Shown here piece after piece: positions 51,987 through 60,804 of a stretch of 64,000 nucleotides of DNA; the stretch's first letter is position 1, and every line of letters starts with the position of its first letter. The notes under the pieces were generated by a model, which did no database searches, was not told the DNA's origin, and saw only the letters and a program-made list of their open reading frames with translations. Location of the stretch: assembly GCF_001570405.1 (NCBI RefSeq), contig NZ_BBYM01000040.1, positions 1-64,000 of the forward strand, read 5' to 3'. Position numbers and translations under genes: made by a program. This DNA is from Microtetraspora niveoalba. Lineage in GTDB: Bacteria > Actinomycetota > Actinomycetes > Streptosporangiales > Streptosporangiaceae.

Positions 51987-52265
51987 TCACTTGTCCCACT
52001 CATTGTGATCGAGCACGAGGTTCATCGAACCAGTCGTTAGTTGTCCTGCTGATGCTTCTAGATGGAAGTGCGCGCTCAAGGGCGTATCGGACTCGGAAAG
52101 CATGAGAAGGAGTTCAGCAAGAGAGCGGAGTGCGATCTTGTCGCCCTCTATCACGACCTCGTTGTCGTATGCCCGGACGGTCAGTTGGTGATCTATTGGC
52201 CATGATCGCGGAGTTCTGTAGTCGCGGCCGGATACGGGAATGCGTGTGGTTGGAGGTTTGGCCAC
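51987..52265 (-). CDS. Imm32-like small protein
   Basis: The C-terminal 60 residues look like a folded small protein: LTVRAYDNEVVIEGDKIALR, SLAELLLMLSESDTPLSAHF and SMNLVLDHNEWDK. This pattern (strand, V-x-I-E-G-D, helix, H-x-H, ending in an L-I/V-L strand) resembles the immunity protein 32 family found in polymorphic toxin loci and as stand-alone actinobacterial proteins. The start is uncertain: GTG 52265 gives 92 residues, while the open frame reaches 52481. No toxin gene is adjacent. The 265 bp between 51722 and 51986 contain nothing recognised. Confidence 0.45.
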   Translation of the reverse strand: MAKPPTTRIPVSGRDYRTPRSWPIDHQLTVRAYDNEVVIEGDKIALRSLAELLLMLSESDTPLSAHFHLEASAGQLTTGSMNLVLDHNEWDK

Positions 52266-52341
52266 GTCGGGACGATCGTTCACGCGATCAGTGTCCACGG
52301 TTATGCGCCCACGCACACGACCGCCCGACTGATCATCCCGT

Positions 52342-53095
52342 ATGCCGTCGACCCGCCCGCAGGGGAAGCGGAACAGGGCCAGAGGGTCAAGGCGGAGCGC
52401 CCCACGGACGAACGACCTTGCCCCCTGGCCCCGCGTCTTGGTGAACCCGGCCCAGGCTCGGGAACTCCTCGTCGCCGTCACCTACTTCGTGCGGTCGCGC
52501 GGGTCGATGCTGGCGGCCATGTTCGCCTGCATGTACTTCGGCGGCCTTCGACCGGCGAGGCGGGCGGACTCCGCGAGAAGGACTGTCACCTTCCCAAAGA
52601 CGGCTCGGGTCTGCTCACGCTGGAAAAGACCGCACCGCAGAGCAATAAGCGGTTCACCGACTCCGGCAAGGGGCATGACGAGCGCGGCCTGAAGCACCGA
52701 GACGAGAAGATCACCCGGCCGGTACCCATTCCTCCGGAACTGGTGGGCATCCTCCGCGACCATATCGGCCGGTACGGCGTCGGCGACGATGGGCGACTGT
52801 TTCGGACCAGGACAGGCGACGTGATCTCCGGCTCGGCCTACGCGAAGATCTGGAAGGAAACTCGAACCTACGCGCTCGCGCCCGACCAGGTCGACTCTCC
52901 CCTGGCGGCCCGGCCGTACGACCTGCGACACGCGGCCGTCTCGCTCTGGCTGAACGCCGGGGTTTGCATTCATCCCGCAGACGTCCGGAGGCCGGCCCTC
53001 GACCTGCGGCAACGTCAGCGATTCCATCCCGCGTATATCCCGTGATCAGTGACAAACGGTGGCTCTCGGTGGCCTACGGCTGCATGGACGGCACA
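52342..53095 (+). pseudogene. Phage-type integrase (tyrosine recombinase) remnant
   Basis: The first frame gives VLVNPAQARELLVAVTYFVR and MLAAMFACMYFGGLRPA. After a frameshift near 52560 it continues GLREKDCHLPKDGSGLLTLE, PVPIPPELVGILRDHIGRYG and RPYDLRHAAVSLWLNAGV with the catalytic Arg-His. A second disruption follows, and only scraps such as SVAYGCMDG remain of the part with the catalytic Tyr. It is therefore inactive. It ends 55 bp from the 3' end of tRNA-Arg, where an integrase of a tRNA-targeting element is expected. Confidence 0.8.
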
Positions 53096-53112
53096 TGTCG
53101 TACCAAAGCAAA

Positions 53113-53143
53113 AGACCAGGTCACACGGGATGTGGCCTGGTCT
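53113..53143 (-). terminator. Intrinsic terminator of tRNA-Arg
   Basis: AGACCAGGTCACA (53113-53125) and TGTGGCCTGGTCT (53131-53143) form a 13-bp stem with one G-T wobble and a 5-base loop. On the minus strand it is followed by a T-rich run (TTTTGCTTTGG), a rare case here of a classical terminator. Confidence 0.8.
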
Positions 53144-53149
53144 GGAGAG

Positions 53150-53223
53150 CGCGCCCTGAGGGATTCGAACCCCCGACCGTCGGATTAGAAGTCCGATGCT
53201 CTATCCGGCTGAGCTAAGGGCGC
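53150..53223 (-). tRNA. tRNA-Arg (anticodon TCT)
   Basis: A complete cloverleaf on the minus strand: acceptor GCGCCCT pairs with AGGGCGC, the D-arm contains AGCTCAGCCGGAT, the anticodon arm is TCGGA-CTTCTAA-TCCGA with anticodon TCT, and the T-loop is TTCGAAT. The discriminator is G and no CCA is encoded. It reads AGA codons. The 3' end adjoins the integrase remnant, so it was probably an attachment site. Confidence 0.95.
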
Positions 53224-53318
53224 TGGATTTATGGGATTGACCAGCACTTTTGCTGACCATGGCATAAGGTAGCATAGCCGCACACCGATGAAACAGCATC
53301 GGATTTGGAGCAACCCCG

Positions 53319-54320
53319 ATGGGTAGATCCCCACTCCTCCGCGACCTCATGCCTTCATGGAGGCTGGCGCTCGAAAGCGAGCAGCTCGCCGCGGGAACGA
53401 TCACCAGCTACCTCCACTCGGCAAGGCTGCTCACCGAGTACTTGGCTAAGCATGACATGCCTCAGCAGATCTCCAAGATCCGGGCGAAGCACATGGGCGC
53501 CTTCTTCGCCGCGCGCCTGCACGGCTGCTGGCTGGACGAGGAGCGTCTCCGGCCCTGCCCCTGTGGAGATCTCACCAGCCGCAGTGCCGGGGACACGCAC
53601 AAGCACTTCCGTAACCTGCGGATCCTGTTCAACTGGCTGATCGACGAGGACGAGTTGGACGGCCCGTCTCCGATGGCCGGCCTCGCACCGCCCAAGGTCG
53701 TCGCGCGCCCAGCCGAGCCCCTCAACGAGGACGAGCTGCGGCTGATGCTCATGACCTGCTCGGGCAGCACCTTCATCGACCGGCGCGACACCGCGATCAT
53801 GCGCGTCCTGCTCGACAACGGGGTACGCGGCGCCGATCTGGCCGGGCTGCGCTACCACCCCGAGGACGACGAGCTCACCGACGTGTTCCTGAGCCGGCAC
53901 GCGCTGCGGATCCGGCTCAAGGAGGGCCGGACGCGGATGGCGCCCATCGGCCGCAAGACGGCGGCCGCGATCGACCGCTACATCCGCGCCCGCGCCCGGC
54001 ACGCCCACGCGGGCAGCCCCTGGCTCTGGCTGCCCGAGCGCGGCCGTACGGCGGCCGGGGGCGATCGTCGGCTGACGACGACGGGCATCCTGCAGATGCT
54101 CAAGCGCCGGGCCGGACAGGCGGGCATCCCCGGCGTGGACACCCATCGGTTCCGGACGACCATGGCGGCGTCGTTCCTGGACGCCGGAGGGGATCCGCTC
54201 GACCTGATGTGCGTGGGCGGGTGGAACTCCCTGGCGACGGTTCAGCGCTACACCGCAGCGAGCGCCGAACGCCGTGCCCGGGAGGCGCACGCTCGCCTCT
54301 CCCCCGGCGACCGCATCTGA
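53319..54320 (+). CDS. Tyrosine recombinase/integrase
   Basis: A 333-residue, apparently intact recombinase. The N-terminal SAM-like core-binding domain (about 10-115) includes LAAGTITSYLHSARLLTEYL. The catalytic domain has Arg in NGVRGADLAGLRY, His-x-x-Arg in DTHRFRTTMAASFL, a Gly-Gly-Trp in CVGGWNSLATVQRYT and the nucleophile Tyr in the same block. TTTGGAG lies 8 bases before ATG 53319. It resembles XerC/phage integrases more than the decayed integrase on the other side of the tRNA. Element cargo is not visible to its right. Confidence 0.9.
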   Translation: MGRSPLLRDLMPSWRLALESEQLAAGTITSYLHSARLLTEYLAKHDMPQQISKIRAKHMGAFFAARLHGCWLDEERLRPCPCGDLTSRSAGDTHKHFRNLRILFNWLIDEDELDGPSPMAGLAPPKVVARPAEPLNEDELRLMLMTCSGSTFIDRRDTAIMRVLLDNGVRGADLAGLRYHPEDDELTDVFLSRHALRIRLKEGRTRMAPIGRKTAAAIDRYIRARARHAHAGSPWLWLPERGRTAAGGDRRLTTTGILQMLKRRAGQAGIPGVDTHRFRTTMAASFLDAGGDPLDLMCVGGWNSLATVQRYTAASAERRAREAHARLSPGDRI

Positions 54321-54365
54321 CCGGGCCGGGCGGGGGCGGCCGGGGACGTCGGGCACCATGGAGGA

Positions 54366-55391
54366 ATGACTCGGGCGGTAGGCGAAGAATCGGACGTCAT
54401 GTCGGTGAAGCTCCCTGACTTCGACGGTGCTCCCATCGCCGTCGGCACGGTGCGGCCCCACCTCGGCGGCGCTCCCGCCGACGCCACACACCCCGACATC
54501 GCCACCACACACCGCGACACCGACGGCGCTCACGCCGCCGTACACCCGGGTGGCTTCGAGGGGGTGTTCGGCGAGCACTTCCGCCTGCTGGCCGACCTCG
54601 TCGCGGACGGCGACGTGGTGGTCCTGAGCGGGGCCGGGATCTCCACCGAATCCGGAATCCCGGACTATCGCGGAGAAAGCGGTCGCCGGCGGCAGGCCGA
54701 CCCGATGACGTACCAGACCTTCGTCGGCAGCGCGGCGGCCCGGAGGCGATATTGGGCGCGCAGCCACCTGGGCTGGCGGCACATCGCCCGCGCCGCCCCC
54801 AACGCCGGCCACCGCGCGGTGACCGGGCTGCAGGAACGCGGGCTGGTCACCGGCATCATCACGCAGAACGTCGACGGCCTGCACCAGTCCTCCGGCGCGC
54901 GGGACGTGATCGAACTGCACGGCAGCCTCGACCGCGTGCGCTGCCTCGCCTGCGGCGTACGCACCCCTCGGCAGGCGCTGGACGAGCGCCTGCGGGCGGC
55001 CAACCCCGGCTGGCACGCCCGGGTCGGCGTGATCAACCCGGACGGCGACGCCGTGATCGCCGACGACCGCATCGACGCCTTCCGGGTCGTGGACTGCCAC
55101 GGCTGCGGCGGCGTGCTCAAGCCGGACGTGATCTTCTTCGGGGAGAACGTGCCCCGCCCCCGGGTCGAGGACTGCTACGCGCTGGTCGAGCGCGCCGGCA
55201 TGCTGCTGGTTCTCGGCTCGTCGCTGACCGTGATGTCCGGTTACCGGTTCGTACGGCACGCCGCGGAGCGCGACATTCCGATCGCGATCATCAATCGGGG
55301 CCCCACGCGAGGGGACACCGACGCGCTGCTGACCTTCGACGTCCCTCTCGGTGCCACCCTCGCCGCGCTGCTCACCCATCTCGGCCCGTGA
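54366..55391 (+). CDS. Sir2-family NAD-dependent protein deacylase
   Basis: A 341-residue sirtuin. The first 70 residues form a His/Ala/Asp-rich extension. The core follows: VVVLSGAGISTESGIPDYRG, ITQNVDGLHQSSG, catalytic His in IELHGSLDRV, zinc ligands in RCLACG and DCHGCGG, then LKPDVIFFGENVPRPRV and LVLGSSLTVMSGYRFV. It removes acyl groups from lysine using NAD. About 55 residues separate the two Cys pairs, longer than in CobB. It lies 45 bp downstream of the integrase. Confidence 0.93.
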   Translation: MTRAVGEESDVMSVKLPDFDGAPIAVGTVRPHLGGAPADATHPDIATTHRDTDGAHAAVHPGGFEGVFGEHFRLLADLVADGDVVVLSGAGISTESGIPDYRGESGRRRQADPMTYQTFVGSAAARRRYWARSHLGWRHIARAAPNAGHRAVTGLQERGLVTGIITQNVDGLHQSSGARDVIELHGSLDRVRCLACGVRTPRQALDERLRAANPGWHARVGVINPDGDAVIADDRIDAFRVVDCHGCGGVLKPDVIFFGENVPRPRVEDCYALVERAGMLLVLGSSLTVMSGYRFVRHAAERDIPIAIINRGPTRGDTDALLTFDVPLGATLAALLTHLGP

Positions 55392-55430
55392 GGGTCGACC
55401 TCTCCCCGAAGCCCACTGCCCGGGGGGAGG

Positions 55431-56747
55431 TCAGCCGCCACGGCCCGCGTCGCGGCCGTCTCTGTGTACGGCGCGGCGCTGCTGGACGTACAGCCCGGCC
55501 GAGACCAGCGCGCCGACCAGCAGGAGGACGACGGCCAGGCCGTACACGGGCAGGTAGCGGCCGTCGAACATCGACCGCGTGACGTCCACCTCGCTCGCGT
55601 TGACGCCGAGGAAGGCGAGGATCAGGCCGACCGGCACGGCGAGCGTGGACACGGCCCCGATGGCGGCGGTCCAGCGCAGCCTGCGGTCCTCGTCGGCGCG
55701 CCGTTCCCGGCTCTCGATCGCGGTGAGTTCGGCGGCGATGGCGCGTTCGAGCCGCCGCAACATCCGGGCGACCGTCTCGGCCTTGTCCACCAGTCCCATC
55801 ACCGAGTAAAGCGCGTCGTGGTAGCCGGCCACGGGCAACGAGGGGACGAGCATCCCGAGGTCGGCCGTCGCCTCGACGCTGTAGCTGAGGTCCAGCTCCA
55901 TGTCCCCGAGCCGGTCGCTGAGCCGTTCCAGCGTCTCGCGCCGCGCGTGCGTGCCCTGTCCCTCGCGGTCGCGCCCGCGGAAGGTGCCCACCGCCGAGTA
56001 GGCCGCCGACCGGATCTCCCTCAGCCGCGCCGCGCCGGCCACACCCTGGACCGCGGACAGGAAGACGAGGTTCTCCACGTGCTCCCGCTGGCCGCCCAGG
56101 ATGCTGACGTACGGTCCGACCGCGGCCACGGTCTCCGTCCTGCGGTTCAGCTCGGCCGGATAGGTGATCGTGTCGAACTCGCCGCGGCGCGGGAGGTCGC
56201 CGCGGTGGACCACGCGCCGCACGATCTCGTCGCACCGCGCCGCGGAGATGGCCGGCGCGAAGACGATCTGGTGCCGTTCGGGGAGGAAGTCGCCCTCCAC
56301 GCCGAGCGCCTCGGCGGCCAGCGCCTCGACGGCCCGCCCGTCCGCCCGCACGTCGAGGTGGTAGCAGTCCTCCAGCAGATCCACCGTGCGACCCGGCCCG
56401 CAGCGCACGTCGAGGCCGAGTACGGCCACGATCTGCCCGGAGGGGACCGCGAGCAGCCACAGCCGGGCCGCGGTCAGCAGCCGCGGGTGGTTCCAGCGCC
56501 GTACGGCGACGCGGTCGTGGTCGAGGTCGATCAGGTGGACCACGCGCGGCATCTGCGCCGCCGCCCCGGCCAGGTGCCGCTCCAGCCGCCCGAGCCGCAG
56601 ATACGTCCCGGGCGGCTCCGAGGGGACGCCCTCCGGGAGGTGCCACGGCGTGGCGTAGATGTTCGCCAGCCACACGTGGTCGCGGCGTGCGGGCGGCTCG
56701 AAGAGCTCTCCGTCGGTGGAGTGCCGCCCGGAACGGATGCCGGTCAC
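55431..56747 (-). CDS. CorA-like membrane protein
   Basis: A 438-residue protein from GTG 56747. The long N-terminal part is soluble. A coiled-coil-like stretch (MARMLRRLERAIAAELTAIE) leads into two membrane segments near the C-terminus (STLAVPVGLILAFLGVNASE and LPVYGLAVVLLLVGALVSAG). Helical stalk, two final segments and a GVN turn between them recall the CorA metal channel, whose signature is GMN. The match is loose and the substrate uncertain. It converges with the sirtuin gene. Confidence 0.6.
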   Translation of the reverse strand: MTGIRSGRHSTDGELFEPPARRDHVWLANIYATPWHLPEGVPSEPPGTYLRLGRLERHLAGAAAQMPRVVHLIDLDHDRVAVRRWNHPRLLTAARLWLLAVPSGQIVAVLGLDVRCGPGRTVDLLEDCYHLDVRADGRAVEALAAEALGVEGDFLPERHQIVFAPAISAARCDEIVRRVVHRGDLPRRGEFDTITYPAELNRRTETVAAVGPYVSILGGQREHVENLVFLSAVQGVAGAARLREIRSAAYSAVGTFRGRDREGQGTHARRETLERLSDRLGDMELDLSYSVEATADLGMLVPSLPVAGYHDALYSVMGLVDKAETVARMLRRLERAIAAELTAIESRERRADEDRRLRWTAAIGAVSTLAVPVGLILAFLGVNASEVDVTRSMFDGRYLPVYGLAVVLLLVGALVSAGLYVQQRRAVHRDGRDAGRGG

Positions 56748-56842
56748 CGTCTCGACCCTCCTCGCGCCGGACCGGCCCCGGAGTCCGGCCCCTTCTCAAT
56801 CATCGACGCGGACGGCGGTTCCGCGGCCCGGACCGCGGTCCG

Positions 56843-58714
56843 TCAGTCCTCCTTCGTGTTGACGTGGATGACCGCGAACTTGGTGGCCACGGACGTCCAC
56901 GGCATGATCATGACGGCGCCGTCCCGTTCGAACACCCGCGCCCGTTCGCCGTCGGTGCCGTACTTCTGGGGCAGTTCGGCGACCTCCTTCGCGGCACCGG
57001 TGGCGGCGTCGAGGCGGATCAGCCGGGGCGCCAGGTCACGCCGATCGCCCACCTCCAGCGCGAGCAGGCCCTGGTCGTCGGCGCGTACGTAGGTGAGCAT
57101 CGTGTCCTGCGTGCCCGACGACTGCCACACCTGCTTTCCGGTGGCGAGATCGAAGGCCAGCGCCTTGTTCACCGAGCGCAGCTTCCCCGGCACGTTCTCC
57201 GGGAAGGTGGCGAGATAGAGCCGGCCGCCGTGTACGGCGTACCTGCGCTGTTCGAGGACGCCGTCGATGAAGGCGACGGTGTTCATCGCGAGCATGTCCA
57301 CCTTGCCGGTCTTGATCTCGACCGGCTTCCCGGCCTTGCCGTCGAGGACGGTGAACACGTTCCCGTCGCCCTCCTCGCGCCGGATGATCGTCGGGTCCGC
57401 CGACAACACGGAGCCCATCAGGCCCACGTCGCCGATCTTGCGGCTCCACACGCCCTTGCCGGTGGCGGCGTCGACCACCGCGACGACGGTGCTCTGCCCC
57501 TTGACGTAGCACGTCATCAGGACGGCCACCTGGTCGCCGTTCGCGTTGACGTCCTTGAAGCTGCAGCCCAGGTCCGCCTTCACGCCCCACACCCGCCGTC
57601 CGTCCGAGAGGCGGTAGGCGTACAGGCCGTCGCCCACGTACAGGACGGCCATGCCGCCCGCGCTCATGATCCGCGGGACGAGTCGCGAGTTGGCGAGCCG
57701 GGGCTTCTCCGCCGGGATCTTGATCTTCCAGGTGAGCTTGCCCGTGGCGGTGTCCAGTCCGGCCAGGTGATCGCACAGGTGGGCGGTGCCGTACGCGATG
57801 GCGCCCTTGCCGCCGGTCAGTTCGGGGGTCGCGCCGCACAGCTCCTCACCGGGAGTGGGGATGCCCCAGGCGCGCGAGCCCGACTTCAGGTCGTACGCGA
57901 GCAGGCCGTCCCGCTGGGCGCGGACGACCGCGCTGTCGGTCAGCCAGCCCGCGTAGGCGAAGCCCGAGGTGAAGTCCATGCTGTTCGCGTTCGGCAGCGG
58001 CACGTCCCAGGTCCCACCGGCGCCGCCGCCTGCGGCCCCGCCCGCGTCGCCCGACGCGTCCGAGCCGCCTCTCGCGACGAACCACGCGGTGCCGCCGCCG
58101 ACCGCCAGCAGCACCGCCAGGCCGAGCGCGACGAACAGCGCCGTCATGCCCTTCCCCCTGGGCGGCCGGGACGGCGTCGGCTGCGGCGGATATCCCGGCG
58201 GCGCCTGCTGCGGGTACGCGGGCAGGGTCTGCTGCGGGTAGGGCGGCTGCGCCTGCCCCGCCACCTGCTGCGGGTACGGCTGCTGCGGATGGCCGTACGG
58301 CGGCTGCTGGGGGTAGGCGTTCTGCGGATGGCCGTACGGCGGCTGCTGGGGAGGGGACTGCTGGGGATGGACTCCCTGCTGGGGATATCCCGGCTGCTGG
58401 GGGTACGGCTGCCACGGCTGACCGGGCGGCGTCTGCCGAGGGTCTGCGGTCCCCTGGGGATAGGACGGCTCGGCCCCCATCGACTGCCCCGGCGGCTGCG
58501 GGAAGGGCGACTGGTACGCCGCGTACGGTCCCGTCGGCTGTCCCGTCGGCTGTCCCGGTTGCGGGTACGCCGGCCGACCGTCCGCGGGCTGTCCCGGCTG
58601 AGAGTGCGACGACCGGGGGTCCGCCGGATCACCCTGTTGCCCCGCGTACGGCGGGCCCCATGGCGGCGGGGCGGGCCTGTCGCCGTACGGGTCCCCGGTG
58701 TGCTGTTCGCTCAT
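56843..58714 (-). CDS. Pro/Gln-rich membrane-anchored PQQ-like beta-propeller protein
   Basis: A 623-residue protein. Residues 1-190 are low complexity, full of YPQQPPYGHPQ-type repeats. A membrane segment follows (ALFVALGLAVLLAVGGGTAW), and the remainder (about 235-623) is an exported PQQ_2-type propeller with repeated blades such as GLLAYDLKSGSRAWGIP and VDAATGKGVWSRKIGD. There is no kinase domain, although similar propellers hang on Ser/Thr kinases in actinomycetes. It ends 15 bp from the neighbour upstream of it and is probably cotranscribed. Role unknown, perhaps envelope sensing. Confidence 0.8.
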   Translation of the reverse strand: MSEQHTGDPYGDRPAPPPWGPPYAGQQGDPADPRSSHSQPGQPADGRPAYPQPGQPTGQPTGPYAAYQSPFPQPPGQSMGAEPSYPQGTADPRQTPPGQPWQPYPQQPGYPQQGVHPQQSPPQQPPYGHPQNAYPQQPPYGHPQQPYPQQVAGQAQPPYPQQTLPAYPQQAPPGYPPQPTPSRPPRGKGMTALFVALGLAVLLAVGGGTAWFVARGGSDASGDAGGAAGGGAGGTWDVPLPNANSMDFTSGFAYAGWLTDSAVVRAQRDGLLAYDLKSGSRAWGIPTPGEELCGATPELTGGKGAIAYGTAHLCDHLAGLDTATGKLTWKIKIPAEKPRLANSRLVPRIMSAGGMAVLYVGDGLYAYRLSDGRRVWGVKADLGCSFKDVNANGDQVAVLMTCYVKGQSTVVAVVDAATGKGVWSRKIGDVGLMGSVLSADPTIIRREEGDGNVFTVLDGKAGKPVEIKTGKVDMLAMNTVAFIDGVLEQRRYAVHGGRLYLATFPENVPGKLRSVNKALAFDLATGKQVWQSSGTQDTMLTYVRADDQGLLALEVGDRRDLAPRLIRLDAATGAAKEVAELPQKYGTDGERARVFERDGAVMIMPWTSVATKFAVIHVNTKED

Positions 58715-58728
58715 GTCCGTTCCCCCGA

Positions 58729-60459
58729 TCAGGCGAGCAGGCGGCGGACGTAGCTCGCCCACTGCCGCTCGAAGTCCGTCTTGCTCACGCCCAGCGCCCG
58801 GAACAGCGCCGCCTCGCTCTCGTCCCCGTTCGCCCGGTAGGCGGCGACCACGCCCGCGACCAGCTTCCGGTCGCCGTACCGCTCGGCGATGTGCCGCATG
58901 GCGAGGTGGCCCATGAGGTAGTTGACGTTGGTCATGCCCTTGTAGTCCCAGAAGACGTTGTCGGGCAGCTTGCCGTTGAAGGGCTGGGCGAGCTGTCCGG
59001 CCACGTAGGCGCGGCCCTCCGGCAGGCGCCGGTTCCGGCTGATCGGCTGGTCGCGGCCGGCGACGTACTCGGCGAAGCCCTCGACGATCCAGTTCGCCTT
59101 GCCGAAGAGGGAGAAGTCCGCGCTGTCCAGTCCCGCGATGAGCGAGTGCGCCAGCTCGTGCCTGCTGATCTCGGCGATGCCCGCCGCGTCGTCGAAGAAC
59201 GACGACGTGGTGTCCATGACGACGCGGGTGCCGCCGATCTTGACGGCGTCTCCCGCCGCGCCCCAGCTCGGCATCCCGATGGAGACGCCCGCCTCCGTCG
59301 CCTTCTCCTTGCGGAAAAGGTTGCCGAGCTGCGCCTTCCCCTGCGCGAGCGCGACCACGAACCCGGCGGGCACCGGGGCGTTCGGGTCGCCGTTGCGCTT
59401 CCAGTACGCGAGGTCGGCCGCGGCCGCGGCGGCGACGACCGGGGCGACGCGCCGGGCCAGGGCGGCGTCCTGCGGCCGGGCGAGGACGACGTTGCCGCCC
59501 GCCTTGACCACCGTGACGTCCGGCCAGATGTCCCACGGCCCGGGATAGTAGACCGTCTTGGAACCCTCACCGTTCAGCATGGCGGGCGAGGCGCCGCCGA
59601 CCTTCGTGACGACCAGGGGCGCGTCGGCCGACGCCTTCTCGATGGTCCAGCGGTACCACTCCGACACCGGCCGCAGGTCGATGCCCGCGAAGCGGTGGAC
59701 GAAGGCGACGTCCTGGGTGAACTTCACCCCTCGCCCGAAGCTGTCCTCGACGCGGCCGTCACGGCGCAGCACCTTGTAGGACACCTCGCTGAACGGCATC
59801 TTGCGCAGGTTGGCGAAGACCCTGGTCTGGGCGCGGATCAGCGCGGCGTTCTTCGGGTCGAAGATCGAAGTGAACGCGGCGGTGTCGCCCGCGGCCAGCG
59901 CCTTGCTGTGGCCCTCCACCAGCGCGGTGATCTCGTCGTCGGTGACGACGGTCGTGGCGGGGTCGCCGGTCTTGCCCTTGGCCTGCTCCTGGGCCTGGCC
60001 GGTTCCCTGCCCGTCGCCGCTGTCACGCAGCACCAGGCCCACGCCCGCCCCGACGGCGACGACCAGTACGAGGGACACCACGCCGAGGATCACCCACAGC
60101 CCGGGCCCGCGCCTGCGCTCCGGCGGTGGCGGCGGGGGCGCGCCCGGCCCCTGCCAGGGCTGCCACGGTGATCCGAACCGCTCCTGCGGAGGGCCGGGCG
60201 GCGGTCCCGGCTGCGGTCCCCACGGGGACGGGCCCTGCGGCAGCCCGGGATACGCGGGTCCCGGTAGCGGCGGCCCAGGTTGCGGCGGCCCAGGTTGCGG
60301 CGACCCAGGTTGCGGCGACCCAGGTTGCGCGCCCGACGGTGCATGGCCGTACGGCGGCTGCGGGCCGCCCTGTGGAGGACCCGGCGGCGGCCCCTGTGGC
60401 GACCCCTGCCACTGAGGCGACCCTGGCTGGTACCCCTGGTGATAACCGGGCTCCGTCAT
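58729..60459 (-). CDS. Pro/Gly-rich membrane-anchored protein with HExxH metallopeptidase-like domain
   Basis: A 576-residue protein. Residues 1-125 are low complexity (repeated GSPQPGPPQPG from 15-bp DNA repeats near 60265-60340). One membrane segment (LWVILGVVSLVLVVAVGAGV) follows, and the C-terminal 420 residues are external. These hold EISRHELAHSLIAGL, a gluzincin HExxH, and WIVEGFAEYVAG 20 residues later with a possible third ligand Glu, as in peptidase MA-like proteins. ATG 60459 is chosen over GTG 60462. It shares architecture with the propeller gene downstream and probably its operon. Confidence 0.75.
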   Translation of the reverse strand: MTEPGYHQGYQPGSPQWQGSPQGPPPGPPQGGPQPPYGHAPSGAQPGSPQPGSPQPGPPQPGPPLPGPAYPGLPQGPSPWGPQPGPPPGPPQERFGSPWQPWQGPGAPPPPPPERRRGPGLWVILGVVSLVLVVAVGAGVGLVLRDSGDGQGTGQAQEQAKGKTGDPATTVVTDDEITALVEGHSKALAAGDTAAFTSIFDPKNAALIRAQTRVFANLRKMPFSEVSYKVLRRDGRVEDSFGRGVKFTQDVAFVHRFAGIDLRPVSEWYRWTIEKASADAPLVVTKVGGASPAMLNGEGSKTVYYPGPWDIWPDVTVVKAGGNVVLARPQDAALARRVAPVVAAAAAADLAYWKRNGDPNAPVPAGFVVALAQGKAQLGNLFRKEKATEAGVSIGMPSWGAAGDAVKIGGTRVVMDTTSSFFDDAAGIAEISRHELAHSLIAGLDSADFSLFGKANWIVEGFAEYVAGRDQPISRNRRLPEGRAYVAGQLAQPFNGKLPDNVFWDYKGMTNVNYLMGHLAMRHIAERYGDRKLVAGVVAAYRANGDESEAALFRALGVSKTDFERQWASYVRRLLA

Positions 60460-60804
60460 CACTCACGCCCCGTTGACGGTCGTACGTTACAAAGGGCAAA
60501 GAGCGTATCAGTAGCCCCTAAACCGGATTGATCGGATGAGTCGCGAAGGACGATCTCGTCACTCCTTGCCGACGAACAGCAAGTGGACCGTTCTGTCGCC
60601 CACATGGCCTTTCGCCCACCTGGGCCGGGTCAGCCCGAGTGTCCTCGCGAGCCGGAAACGTCCGATGGCCAGCCGGGATCCGGCGGCCAGAGCGGAGTGG
60701 TCTGCCCCGTTCGCACGGACATATCGGAGAGTTCACCGCCCGTGCGGGTGATCGCGCATACCGTTCGATTACGGTTCGAGCTGTTCGAGCTACGGTGGAG
60801 CGTT

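Noticed and set aside
56843-59536. 897-codon minus-strand frame joining propeller and peptidase genes
   Set aside because: The first 270 codons are a shadow of the HExxH protein gene; the propeller protein starts at ATG 58714.
60583-60804. Longer N-terminus for the amidohydrolase
   Set aside because: The extra 74 codons show no conserved text, whereas ATG 60805 has GGTGGAG at the right distance.
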